NCBI RefSeq assembly: GCF_009601055.1
Contig: NZ_WITI01000002.1
Span: forward strand, 1 to 64,000
Source: Lactococcus sp. dk101
GTDB lineage: Bacteria > Bacillota > Bacilli > Lactobacillales > Streptococcaceae
Length of the DNA stretch: 64,000 nt
Direction of reading: 5' to 3'
The number at the start of each line of letters is the position of its first letter. Position 1 is the stretch's first letter. The position numbers and the translations under genes were made by a program. The notes beneath the pieces were generated by a model. It did no database searches and was not told where the DNA came from. It worked only from the letters and a program-made list of their open reading frames with translations. Positions 1 through 7,921 of this stretch are shown piece after piece.

Positions 1-11
1 GTGCAAAATAA

Positions 12-126
12 TTTAGTGCCCATAGCGTTGGAGATACACCTGTTCCCATGTCGAACACAGCAGTTAAGTCCTTCCGCGCCGGAAGTAGTTGGGGGTCGCC
101 CCCTGCGAGATAGGGTCGGTGCTAAG
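12..126 (+). rRNA. rrf: 5S ribosomal RNA
   Basis: The segment has the typical Firmicutes 5S core (GGAGATACACCTGTTCCCAT, GAACACAG, GGAAGTAGTTGGGGGT). Its ends pair as the terminal helix: TTAGTGCC with GGTGCTAA, allowing G-U pairs. The 16S and 23S genes would lie just left of the window. Boundaries are good to a few bases. Confidence 0.95.
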
Positions 127-133
127 TGATTTT

Positions 134-206
134 GGGAGTTTAGCTCAGCTGGGAGAGCATCTGCCTTACAAGCAGAGGGTCAGCGGTTCGATCCCGTTAA
201 CTCCCA
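134..206 (+). tRNA. tRNA-Val (anticodon TAC)
   Basis: A 73-nt cloverleaf with acceptor GGGAGTT/AACTCCC, anticodon loop CTTACAA and T-loop GGTTCGATCC. The CCA end is not encoded. It is the first tRNA after 5S. Confidence 0.97.
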
Positions 207-230
207 TAGGTTGTTCGCCTTTAATGAATA

Positions 231-303
231 GGTCTCGTAGTGTAGCGGTTATCACGTCGCCCTGTCACGGCGAAGATCGCGGGTTCGATTCCCGTCGAGA
301 CCG
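231..303 (+). tRNA. tRNA-Asp (anticodon GTC)
   Basis: A 73-nt cloverleaf with acceptor GGTCTCG/CGAGACC and discriminator G. The anticodon stem-loop is CGCC-CTGTCAC-GGCG. CCA is not encoded. Confidence 0.97.
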
Positions 304-328
304 TTCGTAGCAATACGAATAAAATTTA

Positions 329-401
329 GACTCGTTAGCTCAGTTGGTAGAGCATTTGACTTTTAATCAAAGGGTCGCGCGTTCGAGCCGCGCACGGGTC
401 A
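329..401 (+). tRNA. tRNA-Lys (anticodon TTT)
   Basis: A 73-nt cloverleaf with acceptor GACTCGT/ACGGGTC (one T-G wobble) and anticodon TTT in loop CTTTTAA. CCA is not encoded. Confidence 0.97.
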
Positions 402-410
402 TTATCCAAA

Positions 411-492
411 GCGGATGTGGTGAAATTGGCAGACACGCTAGATTTAGGTTCTAGTGCCGTAAGGTGTGAAGGTTCAAGTCCTTTCATCCGCA
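411..492 (+). tRNA. tRNA-Leu (anticodon TAG)
   Basis: An 82-nt class II tRNA with a long variable arm. The acceptor is GCGGATG/CATCCGC and the anticodon stem CTAGA/TCTAG surrounds loop TTTAGGT. Confidence 0.96.
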
Positions 493-558
493 TCGTGCTT
501 TAAGATACTAAGGTATCGTGATAAGCTGTTATTACTTAGGTAATGATAGAAATCATTA

Positions 559-631
559 GCCGACTTAGCTCAGTTGGTAGAGCATCTGATTTGTAATCAG
601 AGGGTCGCGTGTTCGAATCATGTAGTCGGCA
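559..631 (+). tRNA. tRNA-Thr (anticodon TGT)
   Basis: A 73-nt cloverleaf with acceptor GCCGACT/AGTCGGC and anticodon TGT in the stem-loop CTGATTTGTAATCAG. Confidence 0.97.
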
Positions 632-650
632 TATAAGTAAGTTATTACTT

Positions 651-722
651 GCGAACGTAGTTCAGTGGTAGAATACAACCTTGCCATGGTTGGGGTCGCG
701 GGTTCGAATCCCGTCGTTCGCT
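651..722 (+). tRNA. tRNA-Gly (anticodon GCC)
   Basis: A 72-nt cloverleaf with acceptor GCGAACG/CGTTCGC, discriminator T and anticodon GCC. Confidence 0.97.
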
Positions 723-739
723 TTTCTTTATAATATTTT

Positions 740-813
740 GCAGGCGTGGCTCAACTGGATAGAGTATCTGACTACGAATCAGACGGTTGTAGGTTCGAAT
801 CCTACCGCTTGCA
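740..813 (+). tRNA. tRNA-Arg (anticodon ACG)
   Basis: A 74-nt cloverleaf with acceptor GCAGGCG/CGCTTGC and anticodon ACG in loop CTACGAA. In bacteria A34 of this tRNA is normally edited to inosine by TadA. Confidence 0.96.
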
Positions 814-815
814 TA

Positions 816-889
816 CGGGAAGTAGCTCAGCTTGGTAGAGTACTTGGTTTGGGACCAAGGTGTCGCAGGTTCGAATCCTGTCTTCCCGA
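816..889 (+). tRNA. tRNA-Pro (anticodon TGG)
   Basis: A 74-nt cloverleaf with acceptor CGGGAAG/CTTCCCG and anticodon TGG in loop TTTGGGA. It starts only 2 nt after the tRNA-Arg gene. Confidence 0.96.
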
Positions 890-907
890 TTGATGTTAAT
901 TCATCAT

Positions 908-981
908 GGCGATGTAGCTCAGCTGGCTAGAGCGTTCGGTTCATACCCGAAAGGTCGGGGGTTCGATCCCCTTCGTCGCTA
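908..981 (+). tRNA. tRNA-Met, elongator type (anticodon CAT)
   Basis: A 74-nt cloverleaf with anticodon CAT in loop TTCATAC. The body resembles Firmicutes elongator tRNA-Met. The initiator signature (three G-C pairs below the anticodon loop and a mismatched first acceptor pair) is absent. Confidence 0.88.
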
Positions 982-996
982 TAACATTTAGTTGCT

Positions 997-1070
997 GGAT
1001 CTTTAGCTCAACTGGTTAGAGCTCTCGGCTCATAACCGAGCGGTTGCAGGTTCGAGTCCTGCAAGATCCA
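997..1070 (+). tRNA. CAT-anticodon tRNA, probably tRNA-Ile2 (lysidine type)
   Basis: A 74-nt cloverleaf with acceptor GGATCTT/AAGATCC and anticodon CAT. The body matches the Bacillus/Streptococcus CAT tRNA that TilS modifies to read AUA as Ile, rather than initiator tRNA. The assignment is by recalled similarity, so elongator Met remains possible. Confidence 0.8.
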
Positions 1071-1079
1071 TAGCAATTT

Positions 1080-1152
1080 GGCTCGGTAGCTCAGTTGGTA
1101 GAGCAATAGATTGAAGCTCTATGTGTCGGCGGTTCGATTCCGTCCCGCGCCA
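1080..1152 (+). tRNA. tRNA-Phe (anticodon GAA)
   Basis: A 73-nt cloverleaf with anticodon GAA. The acceptor GGCTCGG pairs with CCGCGCC except at position 4, a T opposite C; the usual 3' strand CCGAGCC would pair fully. This is either one substitution or a sequencing error. Confidence 0.92.
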
Positions 1153-1155
1153 CTT

Positions 1156-1226
1156 GCGGATGTAGTTTAATGGTAGAACCCCAGCCTTCCAAGCTGGCTA
1201 CGCGAGTTCGATTCTCGTCATCCGCT
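1156..1226 (+). tRNA. tRNA-Gly (anticodon TCC)
   Basis: A 71-nt cloverleaf with acceptor GCGGATG/CATCCGC, discriminator T and anticodon TCC. It is the second glycine tRNA of the block. Confidence 0.97.
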
Positions 1227-1241
1227 TTAACTAAATATTTA

Positions 1242-1315
1242 GGGAGACTAGCTCAGTTGGTTAGAGCACTGTGTTGATAACGCAGGGGTCTCAGGTTCGA
1301 ATCCTGAGTTTCCCA
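1242..1315 (+). tRNA. tRNA-Ile (anticodon GAT)
   Basis: A 74-nt cloverleaf with acceptor GGGAGAC/GTTTCCC and anticodon GAT in loop TTGATAA. Confidence 0.96.
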
Positions 1316-1327
1316 TTTTAGAACTCT

Positions 1328-1415
1328 GGGGAGTTACTCAAGTGGCTGAAGAGGACGGTTTGCTAAATCGTTAGGTCGGGAAACCGGCGCGAGAGTTCGA
1401 ATCTCTTACTCCCCT
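1328..1415 (+). tRNA. tRNA-Ser (anticodon GCT)
   Basis: An 88-nt class II tRNA with a long variable arm, acceptor GGGGAGT/ACTCCCC and anticodon GCT. It is the last tRNA of the block. Confidence 0.95.
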
Positions 1416-1427
1416 TATGTTTACATG

Positions 1428-1449
1428 GCCTTGTCACTAAGGCTTTTTT
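1428..1449 (+). terminator. Terminator of the rRNA-tRNA operon
   Basis: Stem GCCTT/AAGGC with a 6-nt loop is followed by six T. It lies 13 nt after the last tRNA. Confidence 0.8.
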
Positions 1450-1456
1450 AATACTA

Positions 1457-1485
1457 TTGACAAATTGGGTGTATTGGTGTAGACT
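1457..1485 (+). promoter_or_regulatory. Promoter for dnaG-rpoD
   Basis: Perfect -35 TTGACA (1457-1462), a 17-nt spacer and -10 TAGACT (1480-1485). It gives a leader of about 100 nt before dnaG. Confidence 0.75.
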
Positions 1486-1533
1486 AACAGAGATGTTGAT
1501 CCTACAAGACTTTCTGGTTTGGGAATATTCCCT

Positions 1534-1561
1534 GACGTCTATTGTTTAATAGACGTCTTTT
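1534..1561 (+). terminator. Attenuator-like hairpin in the dnaG leader
   Basis: A perfect 10-bp stem (GACGTCTATT/AATAGACGTC, loop GTTT) is followed by TTTTGT. It lies between the promoter and the dnaG ribosome-binding site, so it may terminate part of the transcripts before dnaG. That role is inferred. Confidence 0.6.
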
Positions 1562-1593
1562 GTACTTTTATTTACGTGAAGAAAGGAGGAGTT

Positions 1594-3477
1594 ATGGCTA
1601 TTTTATCGAATGAAGAACTAACTAATTTAAAGGCAAATATCAATATTGTGGATATTATATCCCAGTATGTTGCTCTTACAAAAAATGGAAAAAGTTATTT
1701 AGGACTTTGTCCTTTTCATGGCGAAAAGACTCCCTCCTTTAATGTGAATGCTGAGAAAGGTTTTTATCACTGTTTTGGTTGTGGAAAATCTGGCGATGCG
1801 ATTGAGTTTTTAAAAGAATATAAGCAGATTGGGTTTCGGGATGCTGTGATTGAACTGGCGGATTTTGCTGGTTTGGATTTGAAGATTGAAGCTTCACAAC
1901 AGGTTCAAGAAAATCCCAATCAACCCATTTTGGATTTGAATAATCAGGCAGCACGTCTGTACAATATTCTCTTGATGTCAACTGAACTCGGAGAAAAGGC
2001 CAGAAAGTATTTGGAGGAACGTGGCATTGGACACGATCTAATCAAACGTTTTAATATTGGTCTTGCCCCTGACGAGAATGATTTTATTTTTAAAAATGTA
2101 TCAAATAAGTTTGAAGAAGCCGTTTTGGCGAATTCGGGCTTATTCCATTTTTCAAATCAAAATACTTTTGATGCATTTTCAAATCGTATTATGTTCCCAA
2201 TAACTAATGAATATGGTCATACGATTGGTTTCTCTGGTCGAAAATGGCAGGAGAACGACCAATCTAAAGCAAAATATATCAATTCGACTGCCACACCGGT
2301 TTTCGATAAGTCTTACGAATTGTGGAATTTGGATAAGGCCAAACCTTTTATTTCCAAAAATCATGAAGTATATTTGATGGAAGGCTTCATGGATGTGATT
2401 GCGGCTTATCAGTCGGGAATGAATAATGTCGTTGCATCAATGGGGACGGCATTGACCGAAAAGCATGTCAGACGTTTGAAGCAACTGGCTAAAAAGTTTG
2501 TACTGGTTTATGATGGTGACTCGGCGGGGCAAAATGCCATTTATAAGGCAATGAATTTGATTGGTGACGATGTCTCAATCGTCAAAGTGCCTGAAGGAAT
2601 GGACCCTGATGAGTATCAAAAACATTATGGAACTGAAGAACTTGCACATTTAATGCAGGATGGTCGAATTCAACCGATTGAATTTTTGATTGACTTTTTG
2701 AAGCCTTCAAATCTGTCAAATTTGCAAGCTCAAATCGATTTTATTGATCAGATTGCACCAATGATTGCAAAGGTTAAATCGATTACGGCACAGGACGCAT
2801 TTGTAAGAAAATTAGTTGAGATTTTACCTGATTTCGAGTATAATCAAGTAGAGAGTGCCGTCAATTTGCGTCGGGAAAATGTCCGGAGCAATCAAGAGAA
2901 TGAAGCCTCTTTTTTCGAGGGAATGAACGAACTTCCGAGTCCGCCTGATCAGGCTTATTACGATCAAGCAGAACCTGTAAATTGGGAAGAAAAACCTCAA
3001 GAGAATGCTTATCAGCAACCTGCATTTCAGAAAACTGAAGTGCAAATTCGAGTGAAGCCTACGGCAGTTGAACTTGTTGAGGCACAGCTTTTGCACCGTA
3101 TGATTTATCATCCTTCTATCTTGAAGCGGTTTGCTCAAGATGAGGAATTTAAGTTTATTCATCAGCAATTTCAAAAGTTATTTGATGTTCTGATGATTGA
3201 ATCCATGAGCTATGATGGGCTTGTAGAGCCAAATCATCTAGCCAGTGAGTTGGATGAAGAATTGCGTCAGTATTTTTACGATGTAATCAGTTTAGATTTA
3301 CCTGATGATGTCCCCACTCAAGAAATTGATGATTTGTTAAAAAAGATGGAAAAAGAGCAAGGGGAAAGTCAGTTGGCTGACTTATTTAATCAGCTGGAAG
3401 TCGCCAAAAAAGCAGGGAATGTGGAACGTGAGTTAGAATTGACTGTCCAGATTGTCAACCAAAAGAAAAAATTATAA
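1594..3477 (+). CDS. dnaG: DNA primase DnaG
   Basis: DnaG makes the RNA primers for the replication fork and works with the DnaB-type helicase. The protein has 627 residues, normal for the family. The N-terminal CHC2 zinc ribbon shows Cys39, His42, Cys60 and Cys63. The Toprim core follows, with EGFMDV near residue 263 and DGDSAG near 308 (metal-binding acids). The C-terminal part is the variable helicase-binding region. I chose ATG 1594 because AAAGGAGGA stands just before it; an in-frame TTG further upstream overlaps the leader hairpin and has no such site. rpoD follows 64 nt later, the usual macromolecular-synthesis pairing. Confidence 0.97.
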   Translation: MAILSNEELTNLKANINIVDIISQYVALTKNGKSYLGLCPFHGEKTPSFNVNAEKGFYHCFGCGKSGDAIEFLKEYKQIGFRDAVIELADFAGLDLKIEASQQVQENPNQPILDLNNQAARLYNILLMSTELGEKARKYLEERGIGHDLIKRFNIGLAPDENDFIFKNVSNKFEEAVLANSGLFHFSNQNTFDAFSNRIMFPITNEYGHTIGFSGRKWQENDQSKAKYINSTATPVFDKSYELWNLDKAKPFISKNHEVYLMEGFMDVIAAYQSGMNNVVASMGTALTEKHVRRLKQLAKKFVLVYDGDSAGQNAIYKAMNLIGDDVSIVKVPEGMDPDEYQKHYGTEELAHLMQDGRIQPIEFLIDFLKPSNLSNLQAQIDFIDQIAPMIAKVKSITAQDAFVRKLVEILPDFEYNQVESAVNLRRENVRSNQENEASFFEGMNELPSPPDQAYYDQAEPVNWEEKPQENAYQQPAFQKTEVQIRVKPTAVELVEAQLLHRMIYHPSILKRFAQDEEFKFIHQQFQKLFDVLMIESMSYDGLVEPNHLASELDEELRQYFYDVISLDLPDDVPTQEIDDLLKKMEKEQGESQLADLFNQLEVAKKAGNVERELELTVQIVNQKKKL

Positions 3478-3541
3478 TGTTAAGAATGTCAATCTGTCAG
3501 ATTGATTGTAGAGATATTTTACACCGTTGAGGAGGAGTAAA

Positions 3542-4900
3542 TTGGCTGAAGTTAAGAAAAGAATTAATCAAATTGCTAAGGAAACAGGCGTGAGTAGTAA
3601 TGCACTTGTCGAAAAAGCAAGAGAATTGCAGATGGCTGTCAAATCTCATTCTAGTTCAGTAACAGAAAATGAAGAAAAACGCCTTCTTGATGCTTTGAAT
3701 ATCAAGCCTGTCGTCGTTGAACGCATCAGTCCAGTAGCTAAAGTTGAAGAAAAAAAAGTTGAGAAAGCTGTCAAAGCTGACAAGGCTGATTTTGACGTGA
3801 AGGCATTTGAAAAAGAAGTAAAAGCTTATATTGCCAAACGTAAACCACTTGGACAAGCCTTGGATGATGAAATCACAGGCGATTTGGTTGTCAAATTTGG
3901 TTTGGAAGCAGACGCGATTGAAGATTTATTGCAACAAATCCAAGATGCAGGAATTTCTATTGTCGATACTCAAGGCAATCCAAGCGCCCTCGCTTTGAAA
4001 TCAGATGAAGCTGAAGCAAAAGATGATGTTTCTGACAATGCAATGGACGAAATCGTAACCAATGTTCGTATTGATGACCCTGTTCGCATGTACTTGAAAG
4101 AAATCGGTCGTTACCCTTTGATTTCACTTGAAGAAGAAACAAAACTTGCTGAAGCAATCATTGCTGGTGGCGAAGGGGCTGAAATGGCAAAACAAATGCT
4201 TGCAGAAGCAAACTTGCGTTTGGTTGTTTCCATTGCGAAACGTTATTCTGGCCGTGGCATGCAATTTTTGGACTTGATTCAAGAAGGTAACATGGGCTTG
4301 ATGAAAGCCGTTGATAAATTTGACCACACGAAAGGGTTCAAATTCTCAACTTATGCGACTTGGTGGATTCGTCAAGCAATTACACGTGCCATTGCTGACC
4401 AAGCACGTACAATCCGTATCCCTGTTCACATGGTTGAAACAATCAATAAATTGATTCGTGTGCAACGTAACCTCTTACAAGATTTGGGACGTGACCCTTC
4501 TCCTGAAGAAATCGGTAAAGAATTGCACATGACACCAGATAAAGTCCGTGAAGTCTTGAAAATTGCTCAAGAACCAGTTTCACTGGAAACACCTATCGGT
4601 GAAGAAGATGATTCTCACTTGGGTGACTTTATCGAAGATGATGTGATTGAATCACCAGTTGATTATACCAACCGTGTCCTCTTGCGTGAACAACTTGACG
4701 AAGTTATGGACACATTGACTGACCGTGAAGAAAATGTCCTTCGGATGCGTTTTGGTCTTGATGATGGTCGGATGCACACGCTTGAAGATGTTGGAAAACA
4801 ATTCAAAGTAACACGTGAACGTATTCGTCAAATCGAAGCAAAAGCAATCAAAAAATTGCGTCACCCACGTCGCAGCAAACCATTGCGTGACTTTATGTAA
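3542..4900 (+). CDS. rpoD: Primary sigma factor RpoD with an IF2_N-like N-terminal domain
   Basis: This is the housekeeping sigma factor that brings RNA polymerase to -35/-10 promoters. Start is TTG 3542, 4 nt after the strong site GAGGAGGAG. The protein has 452 residues; streptococcal RpoD is usually about 370. Residues about 3-52 ([13 protein letters not shown], then VKSHSSSV) look like the IF2_N domain found at the start of translation factor IF2 and are not a usual part of RpoD. Then come a charged linker, region 1.1 (about 80-145), region 1.2-2 from [16 protein letters not shown] (about 178), the -10-reading segment [17 protein letters not shown] and region 4.2 with [18 protein letters not shown]. 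No lesion is seen in the sigma core. Confidence 0.96.
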   Translation: MAEVKKRINQIAKETGVSSNALVEKARELQMAVKSHSSSVTENEEKRLLDALNIKPVVVERISPVAKVEEKKVEKAVKADKADFDVKAFEKEVKAYIAKRKPLGQALDDEITGDLVVKFGLEADAIEDLLQQIQDAGISIVDTQGNPSALALKSDEAEAKDDVSDNAMDEIVTNVRIDDPVRMYLKEIGRYPLISLEEETKLAEAIIAGGEGAEMAKQMLAEANLRLVVSIAKRYSGRGMQFLDLIQEGNMGLMKAVDKFDHTKGFKFSTYATWWIRQAITRAIADQARTIRIPVHMVETINKLIRVQRNLLQDLGRDPSPEEIGKELHMTPDKVREVLKIAQEPVSLETPIGEEDDSHLGDFIEDDVIESPVDYTNRVLLREQLDEVMDTLTDREENVLRMRFGLDDGRMHTLEDVGKQFKVTRERIRQIEAKAIKKLRHPRRSKPLRDFM

Positions 4901-4910
4901 TAAATTAAGG

Positions 4911-4946
4911 CTGTCAGCACTGACAAAAAGTGCGGACAGTTTTTTT
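4911..4946 (+). terminator. rpoD terminator
   Basis: A hairpin whose CTGTC and GCACT arms pair with AGTGC and GGACAG runs into seven T. The left arm contains a copy of the palindrome TGTCAGNNCTGACA. Confidence 0.85.
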
Positions 4947-4950
4947 ATGC

Positions 4951-4979
4951 TTGACAAGCCTAAAGTGGATTGCTATACT
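4951..4979 (+). promoter_or_regulatory. Promoter of a short non-coding unit
   Basis: -35 TTGACA (4951-4956), 17-nt spacer, -10 TATACT (4974-4979). No long gene follows before the terminator at 5055-5090. Confidence 0.65.
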
Positions 4980-4985
4980 AAAATT

Positions 4986-5090
4986 ATCGGGTCATTCTTA
5001 GCTTGTTCTTTGAAATGTTTGATACAAATGATAAAAAAATGAATAAATTGTGAGTTCTGTCAGTGTCGTTTTAATGCTGACAGAATTTTT
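4986..5090 (+). ncRNA. Candidate small RNA of about 105 nt
   Basis: A consensus promoter is followed about 75 nt later by a strong intrinsic terminator (TTCTGTCAG/CTGACAGAA, 5055-5085, then five T). The only open frame inside is 12 codons (5015-5053) with no ribosome-binding site. I therefore call it a candidate sRNA. A spacer left by the palindromic repeat family is the alternative. Confidence 0.4.
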
Positions 5091-5109
5091 CTCATCAAAA
5101 TCATATTAT

Positions 5110-5138
5110 TTGCTTATTTTTTTGGAAAGAATTATAAT
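5110..5138 (+). promoter_or_regulatory. clpE promoter
   Basis: -35 TTGCTT (5110-5115), 17-nt spacer and a perfect -10 TATAAT (5133-5138). A CtsR operator sits directly downstream at the expected transcription start. Confidence 0.7.
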
Positions 5139-5150
5139 TAAATCATCAAA

Positions 5151-5167
5151 GGTCAAAGAAGGTCAAA
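5151..5167 (+). promoter_or_regulatory. CtsR operator
   Basis: The tandem heptad GGTCAAA-GAA-GGTCAAA is the exact class III heat-shock operator bound by CtsR in Gram-positive bacteria. It covers the transcription start, so CtsR should repress clpE until heat or protein-folding stress. Confidence 0.92.
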
Positions 5168-5224
5168 CTATATGTCTTTCATGATCTGATGCTTTGATGA
5201 TCAAATTTGATGTTTTAATGCGAG

Positions 5225-5258
5225 TTAATTCCTAAAAGTACTAACTTTTAGGAATTAA
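5225..5258 (+). repeat. Perfect 15-bp inverted repeat in the clpE leader
   Basis: TTAATTCCTAAAAGT (5225-5239) pairs perfectly with 5244-5258 around a 4-nt loop. No T tract follows, so it is not a simple terminator. It may shape the clpE leader RNA. The 3' flank (ATAGTAT) resembles that of a hairpin at 57975-58010. Confidence 0.6.
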
Positions 5259-5314
5259 ATAGTATAAGAATGAAGCCATGCTTTAATTTTTCCCAGATAT
5301 TTGGGGGAAAAGAA

Positions 5315-5365
5315 ATGAACACTGAGTTTGAAACTGACAGTAAACTGTCTGAAACGAATAAATGA
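5315..5365 (+). CDS. Possible 16-residue leader peptide before clpE
   Basis: ATG 5315 opens a 16-codon frame (MNTEFETDSKLSETNK) ending 18 nt before the clpE start. GGGGGAAAAG 4-13 nt upstream is an acceptable ribosome-binding site. The frame is too short to prove by sequence alone. Confidence 0.25.
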   Translation: MNTEFETDSKLSETNK

Positions 5366-5383
5366 ACTAAAAGGAGGAAGCGT

Positions 5384-7633
5384 ATGCTCTGTCAAAATTG
5401 TAAAATAAATGAGGCGACTATTCACCTCTATACCAATGTCAATGGTCAGAAACGCCAAACTGACCTTTGTCAAAATTGTTATCAAATTATGAAATCTGGT
5501 GGTCAGGAAGCTTTGTTTGGTCCTGGTAATGCCAACATGATGGGTCAAGATGAACCATTTAACCCATTCAATGATATTTTTAGTGCCTTGCATGGTCCTG
5601 AAAATCAAAACCAAACGCCACCCACACAAGCCGGCCGTTTTGGCGGTGGACAACAACAACCACCACGGAATCCACGTGGTAAACAACCAAAAGGAATGCT
5701 TGAAGAATTCGGCATCAATGTAACGGATTCAGCACGTCGTGGAGAAATTGACCCCGTGATTGGTCGTGATGACGAAATCAAACGTGTCATTGAAATATTA
5801 AATCGAAGAACAAAAAATAATCCTGTCTTGATTGGTGAACCAGGTGTTGGTAAAACAGCCGTTGTTGAAGGCTTGGCTCAAAAAATTGTTGATGGTGATG
5901 TGCCTCAAAAATTGCAAAATAAGGAAGTCATTCGTTTGGATGTGGTTTCTCTCGTACAAGGAACGGGAATTCGTGGACAATTCGAGGAACGCATGCAAAA
6001 ATTGATGGAAGAAATCAGAAAACGAAATGATGTCATTCTGTTCATTGATGAAATCCATGAAATCGTAGGTGCAGGTTCAGCTGGCGACGGCAACATGGAT
6101 GCTGGAAATATCTTGAAGCCAGCACTTGCACGTGGCGAATTGCAACTGGTAGGGGCAACAACCCTCAATGAATATCGGATCATTGAAAAAGACGCAGCTT
6201 TGGAACGCAGAATGCAACCTGTCAAAGTTGACGAACCTTCAGTTGACGAAACGATTACGATTTTGAAGGGCATTCAGAAACGCTACGAAGATTATCATCA
6301 TGTGAAATATACGGATGAAGCAATCGAAGCGGCCGCGCATTTGTCTAACCGTTATATTCAAGATCGTTTCATGCCTGACAAGGCGATTGACTTGCTTGAT
6401 GAATCAGGATCTAAGAAAAATTTGACCTTGAAATTTGTAGATCCAGAAGACATTAAACGACGGATTGCAGAAGCAGAACAACAGAAATCAGAAGCCATGC
6501 GGACAGAAGATTTTGAGAAAGCTGCTCATTTTAGAGATCAAATTGCAAAACTTAAAGAATTGCAAAATCATCAAGTTACTGATGACGAAACACCTGTCAT
6601 TACTGACAAAGATATTGAACAGATTGTTGAGCAAAAAACAAATATTCCAGTTGGTGAGCTGAAAGATAAGGAACAAACGCAACTGATCAATCTGGCACCA
6701 GACTTGAAATCCCATGTTATTGGTCAAGATGAAGCCATTGATAAAATTTCAAAAGCTGTCAGACGTTCGCGCGTGGGACTTGGAAAACCAAATCGCCCAA
6801 TCGGTTCCTTCCTTTTTGTAGGGCCTACTGGAGTCGGTAAAACGGAACTTGCGAAACAGCTTGCTGTTGAACTTTTCGGCTCTGCCGATAGTATGATTCG
6901 ATTTGATATGTCCGAATATATGGAAAAACACAGTGTGGCCAAATTGGTCGGCGCCCCTCCAGGATATGTCGGCTACGAAGAAGCAGGTCAATTGACTGAA
7001 AAAGTGCGTCGTAATCCTTACAGCTTGATTTTGTTAGATGAAGTTGAAAAAGCACACCCAGATGTCATGCACTTGTTCTTGCAAATTCTTGATGACGGGC
7101 GTTTGACGGACGGTCAAGGACGGACAGTTTCCTTTAAAGATGCCATCATTATCATGACCTCTAATGCAGGAACTGGTAAGATCGAAGCCAATGTTGGTTT
7201 CGGTGCAGCCCGCGAAGGAAAAACAAATTCAGTTCTCGGCGAATTAGGCAATTTCTTCAGTCCTGAATTTATGAACCGTTTTGACGGTATCATCGAATTC
7301 AATCCACTTTCAAAAGAAAATCTCCTTAAGATTGTGGACTTGATGTTGAATGAAGTCAATGCACAAATTGGTCGTAATGACATTCATCTTGAAGTCACTC
7401 AAGCAGTAAAAGAAAAATTGGTTGACTTGGGCTACGATCCGAAAATGGGAGCACGTCCATTGCGTCGTACCATCCAAGATCATATCGAAGATGCCATTGC
7501 TGATTTTTACATCGAACACCCTGAATATAAAGATTTGGTGGCTGATGTCATTGATGACAAGATTGTCATTGTCAATCAAACTGAAAATGGCCAAGAAACA
7601 CCTGCTGACAGCACAGAAGTCGAAGCGGAATAA
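5384..7633 (+). CDS. clpE: ATP-dependent Clp protease ATPase ClpE
   Basis: ClpE is a two-ring-domain AAA+ unfoldase that feeds aggregated or CtsR-type substrates to ClpP. It has 749 residues. The ClpE hallmark is the N-terminal zinc finger with two CQNC pairs (residues 3-6 and 29-32), then a Gly/Gln/Asn-rich linker. AAA-1 has GEPGVGKT near 150. A UVR-type coiled segment lies near 355-388, and AAA-2 has GPTGVGKT near 479. AAAGGAGGAA precedes ATG 5384. The CtsR box upstream fits the known heat-shock control. Confidence 0.97.
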   Translation: MLCQNCKINEATIHLYTNVNGQKRQTDLCQNCYQIMKSGGQEALFGPGNANMMGQDEPFNPFNDIFSALHGPENQNQTPPTQAGRFGGGQQQPPRNPRGKQPKGMLEEFGINVTDSARRGEIDPVIGRDDEIKRVIEILNRRTKNNPVLIGEPGVGKTAVVEGLAQKIVDGDVPQKLQNKEVIRLDVVSLVQGTGIRGQFEERMQKLMEEIRKRNDVILFIDEIHEIVGAGSAGDGNMDAGNILKPALARGELQLVGATTLNEYRIIEKDAALERRMQPVKVDEPSVDETITILKGIQKRYEDYHHVKYTDEAIEAAAHLSNRYIQDRFMPDKAIDLLDESGSKKNLTLKFVDPEDIKRRIAEAEQQKSEAMRTEDFEKAAHFRDQIAKLKELQNHQVTDDETPVITDKDIEQIVEQKTNIPVGELKDKEQTQLINLAPDLKSHVIGQDEAIDKISKAVRRSRVGLGKPNRPIGSFLFVGPTGVGKTELAKQLAVELFGSADSMIRFDMSEYMEKHSVAKLVGAPPGYVGYEEAGQLTEKVRRNPYSLILLDEVEKAHPDVMHLFLQILDDGRLTDGQGRTVSFKDAIIIMTSNAGTGKIEANVGFGAAREGKTNSVLGELGNFFSPEFMNRFDGIIEFNPLSKENLLKIVDLMLNEVNAQIGRNDIHLEVTQAVKEKLVDLGYDPKMGARPLRRTIQDHIEDAIADFYIEHPEYKDLVADVIDDKIVIVNQTENGQETPADSTEVEAE

Positions 7634-7646
7634 ACTAAAAGAAAAG

Positions 7647-7670
7647 ACTGAACGAAAGTTCAGTTTTTTT
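7647..7670 (+). terminator. clpE terminator
   Basis: ACTGAAC-GAAA-GTTCAGT followed by T6, 13 nt after the clpE stop. Confidence 0.9.
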
Positions 7671-7683
7671 ATTTGTATATTGT

Positions 7684-7712
7684 TTTGGAGAAAGTAATAA
7701 ATAGATTATAAT
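7684..7712 (+). promoter_or_regulatory. Promoter for the ChW-protein unit
   Basis: -10 TATAAT (7707-7712) is perfect and the -35 TTTGGA is weak at 17-nt spacing. It would give a leader of about 200 nt. Confidence 0.5.
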
Positions 7713-7744
7713 AAGATTATAAATAAATGAGAAGGAGGTGAGGG

Positions 7745-7783
7745 ATGCAACATGGTCTCTATGAAGATGAATACTTCCCCTAG
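7745..7783 (+). CDS. 12-residue open frame with a perfect Shine-Dalgarno site
   Basis: AAGGAGGTGAGGG stands directly before ATG 7745, one of the strongest ribosome-binding sites in the window. The frame encodes only MQHGLYEDEYFP and a TAG stop. It lies in the 200-nt leader of the ChW gene, 138 nt before that gene's own start. It may be a leader peptide that tunes expression or a translated small peptide. Confidence 0.4.
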   Translation: MQHGLYEDEYFP

Positions 7784-7921
7784 CTGAACCACATTTTATA
7801 TCACATTATTTTCTCATAATAATTTAATGATGAAGAAAACATATTAAATTCTCCTAAGATGAAAAGTAATTTATTGAACCAATTTATCGAAAACAAATAC
7901 AACTAAAGAAAGGACATCTTT

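Noticed and set aside
681-893. Open frames of 70-73 codons across the tRNA block
   Set aside because: They run through tRNA genes and are explained by the structured RNA sequence.
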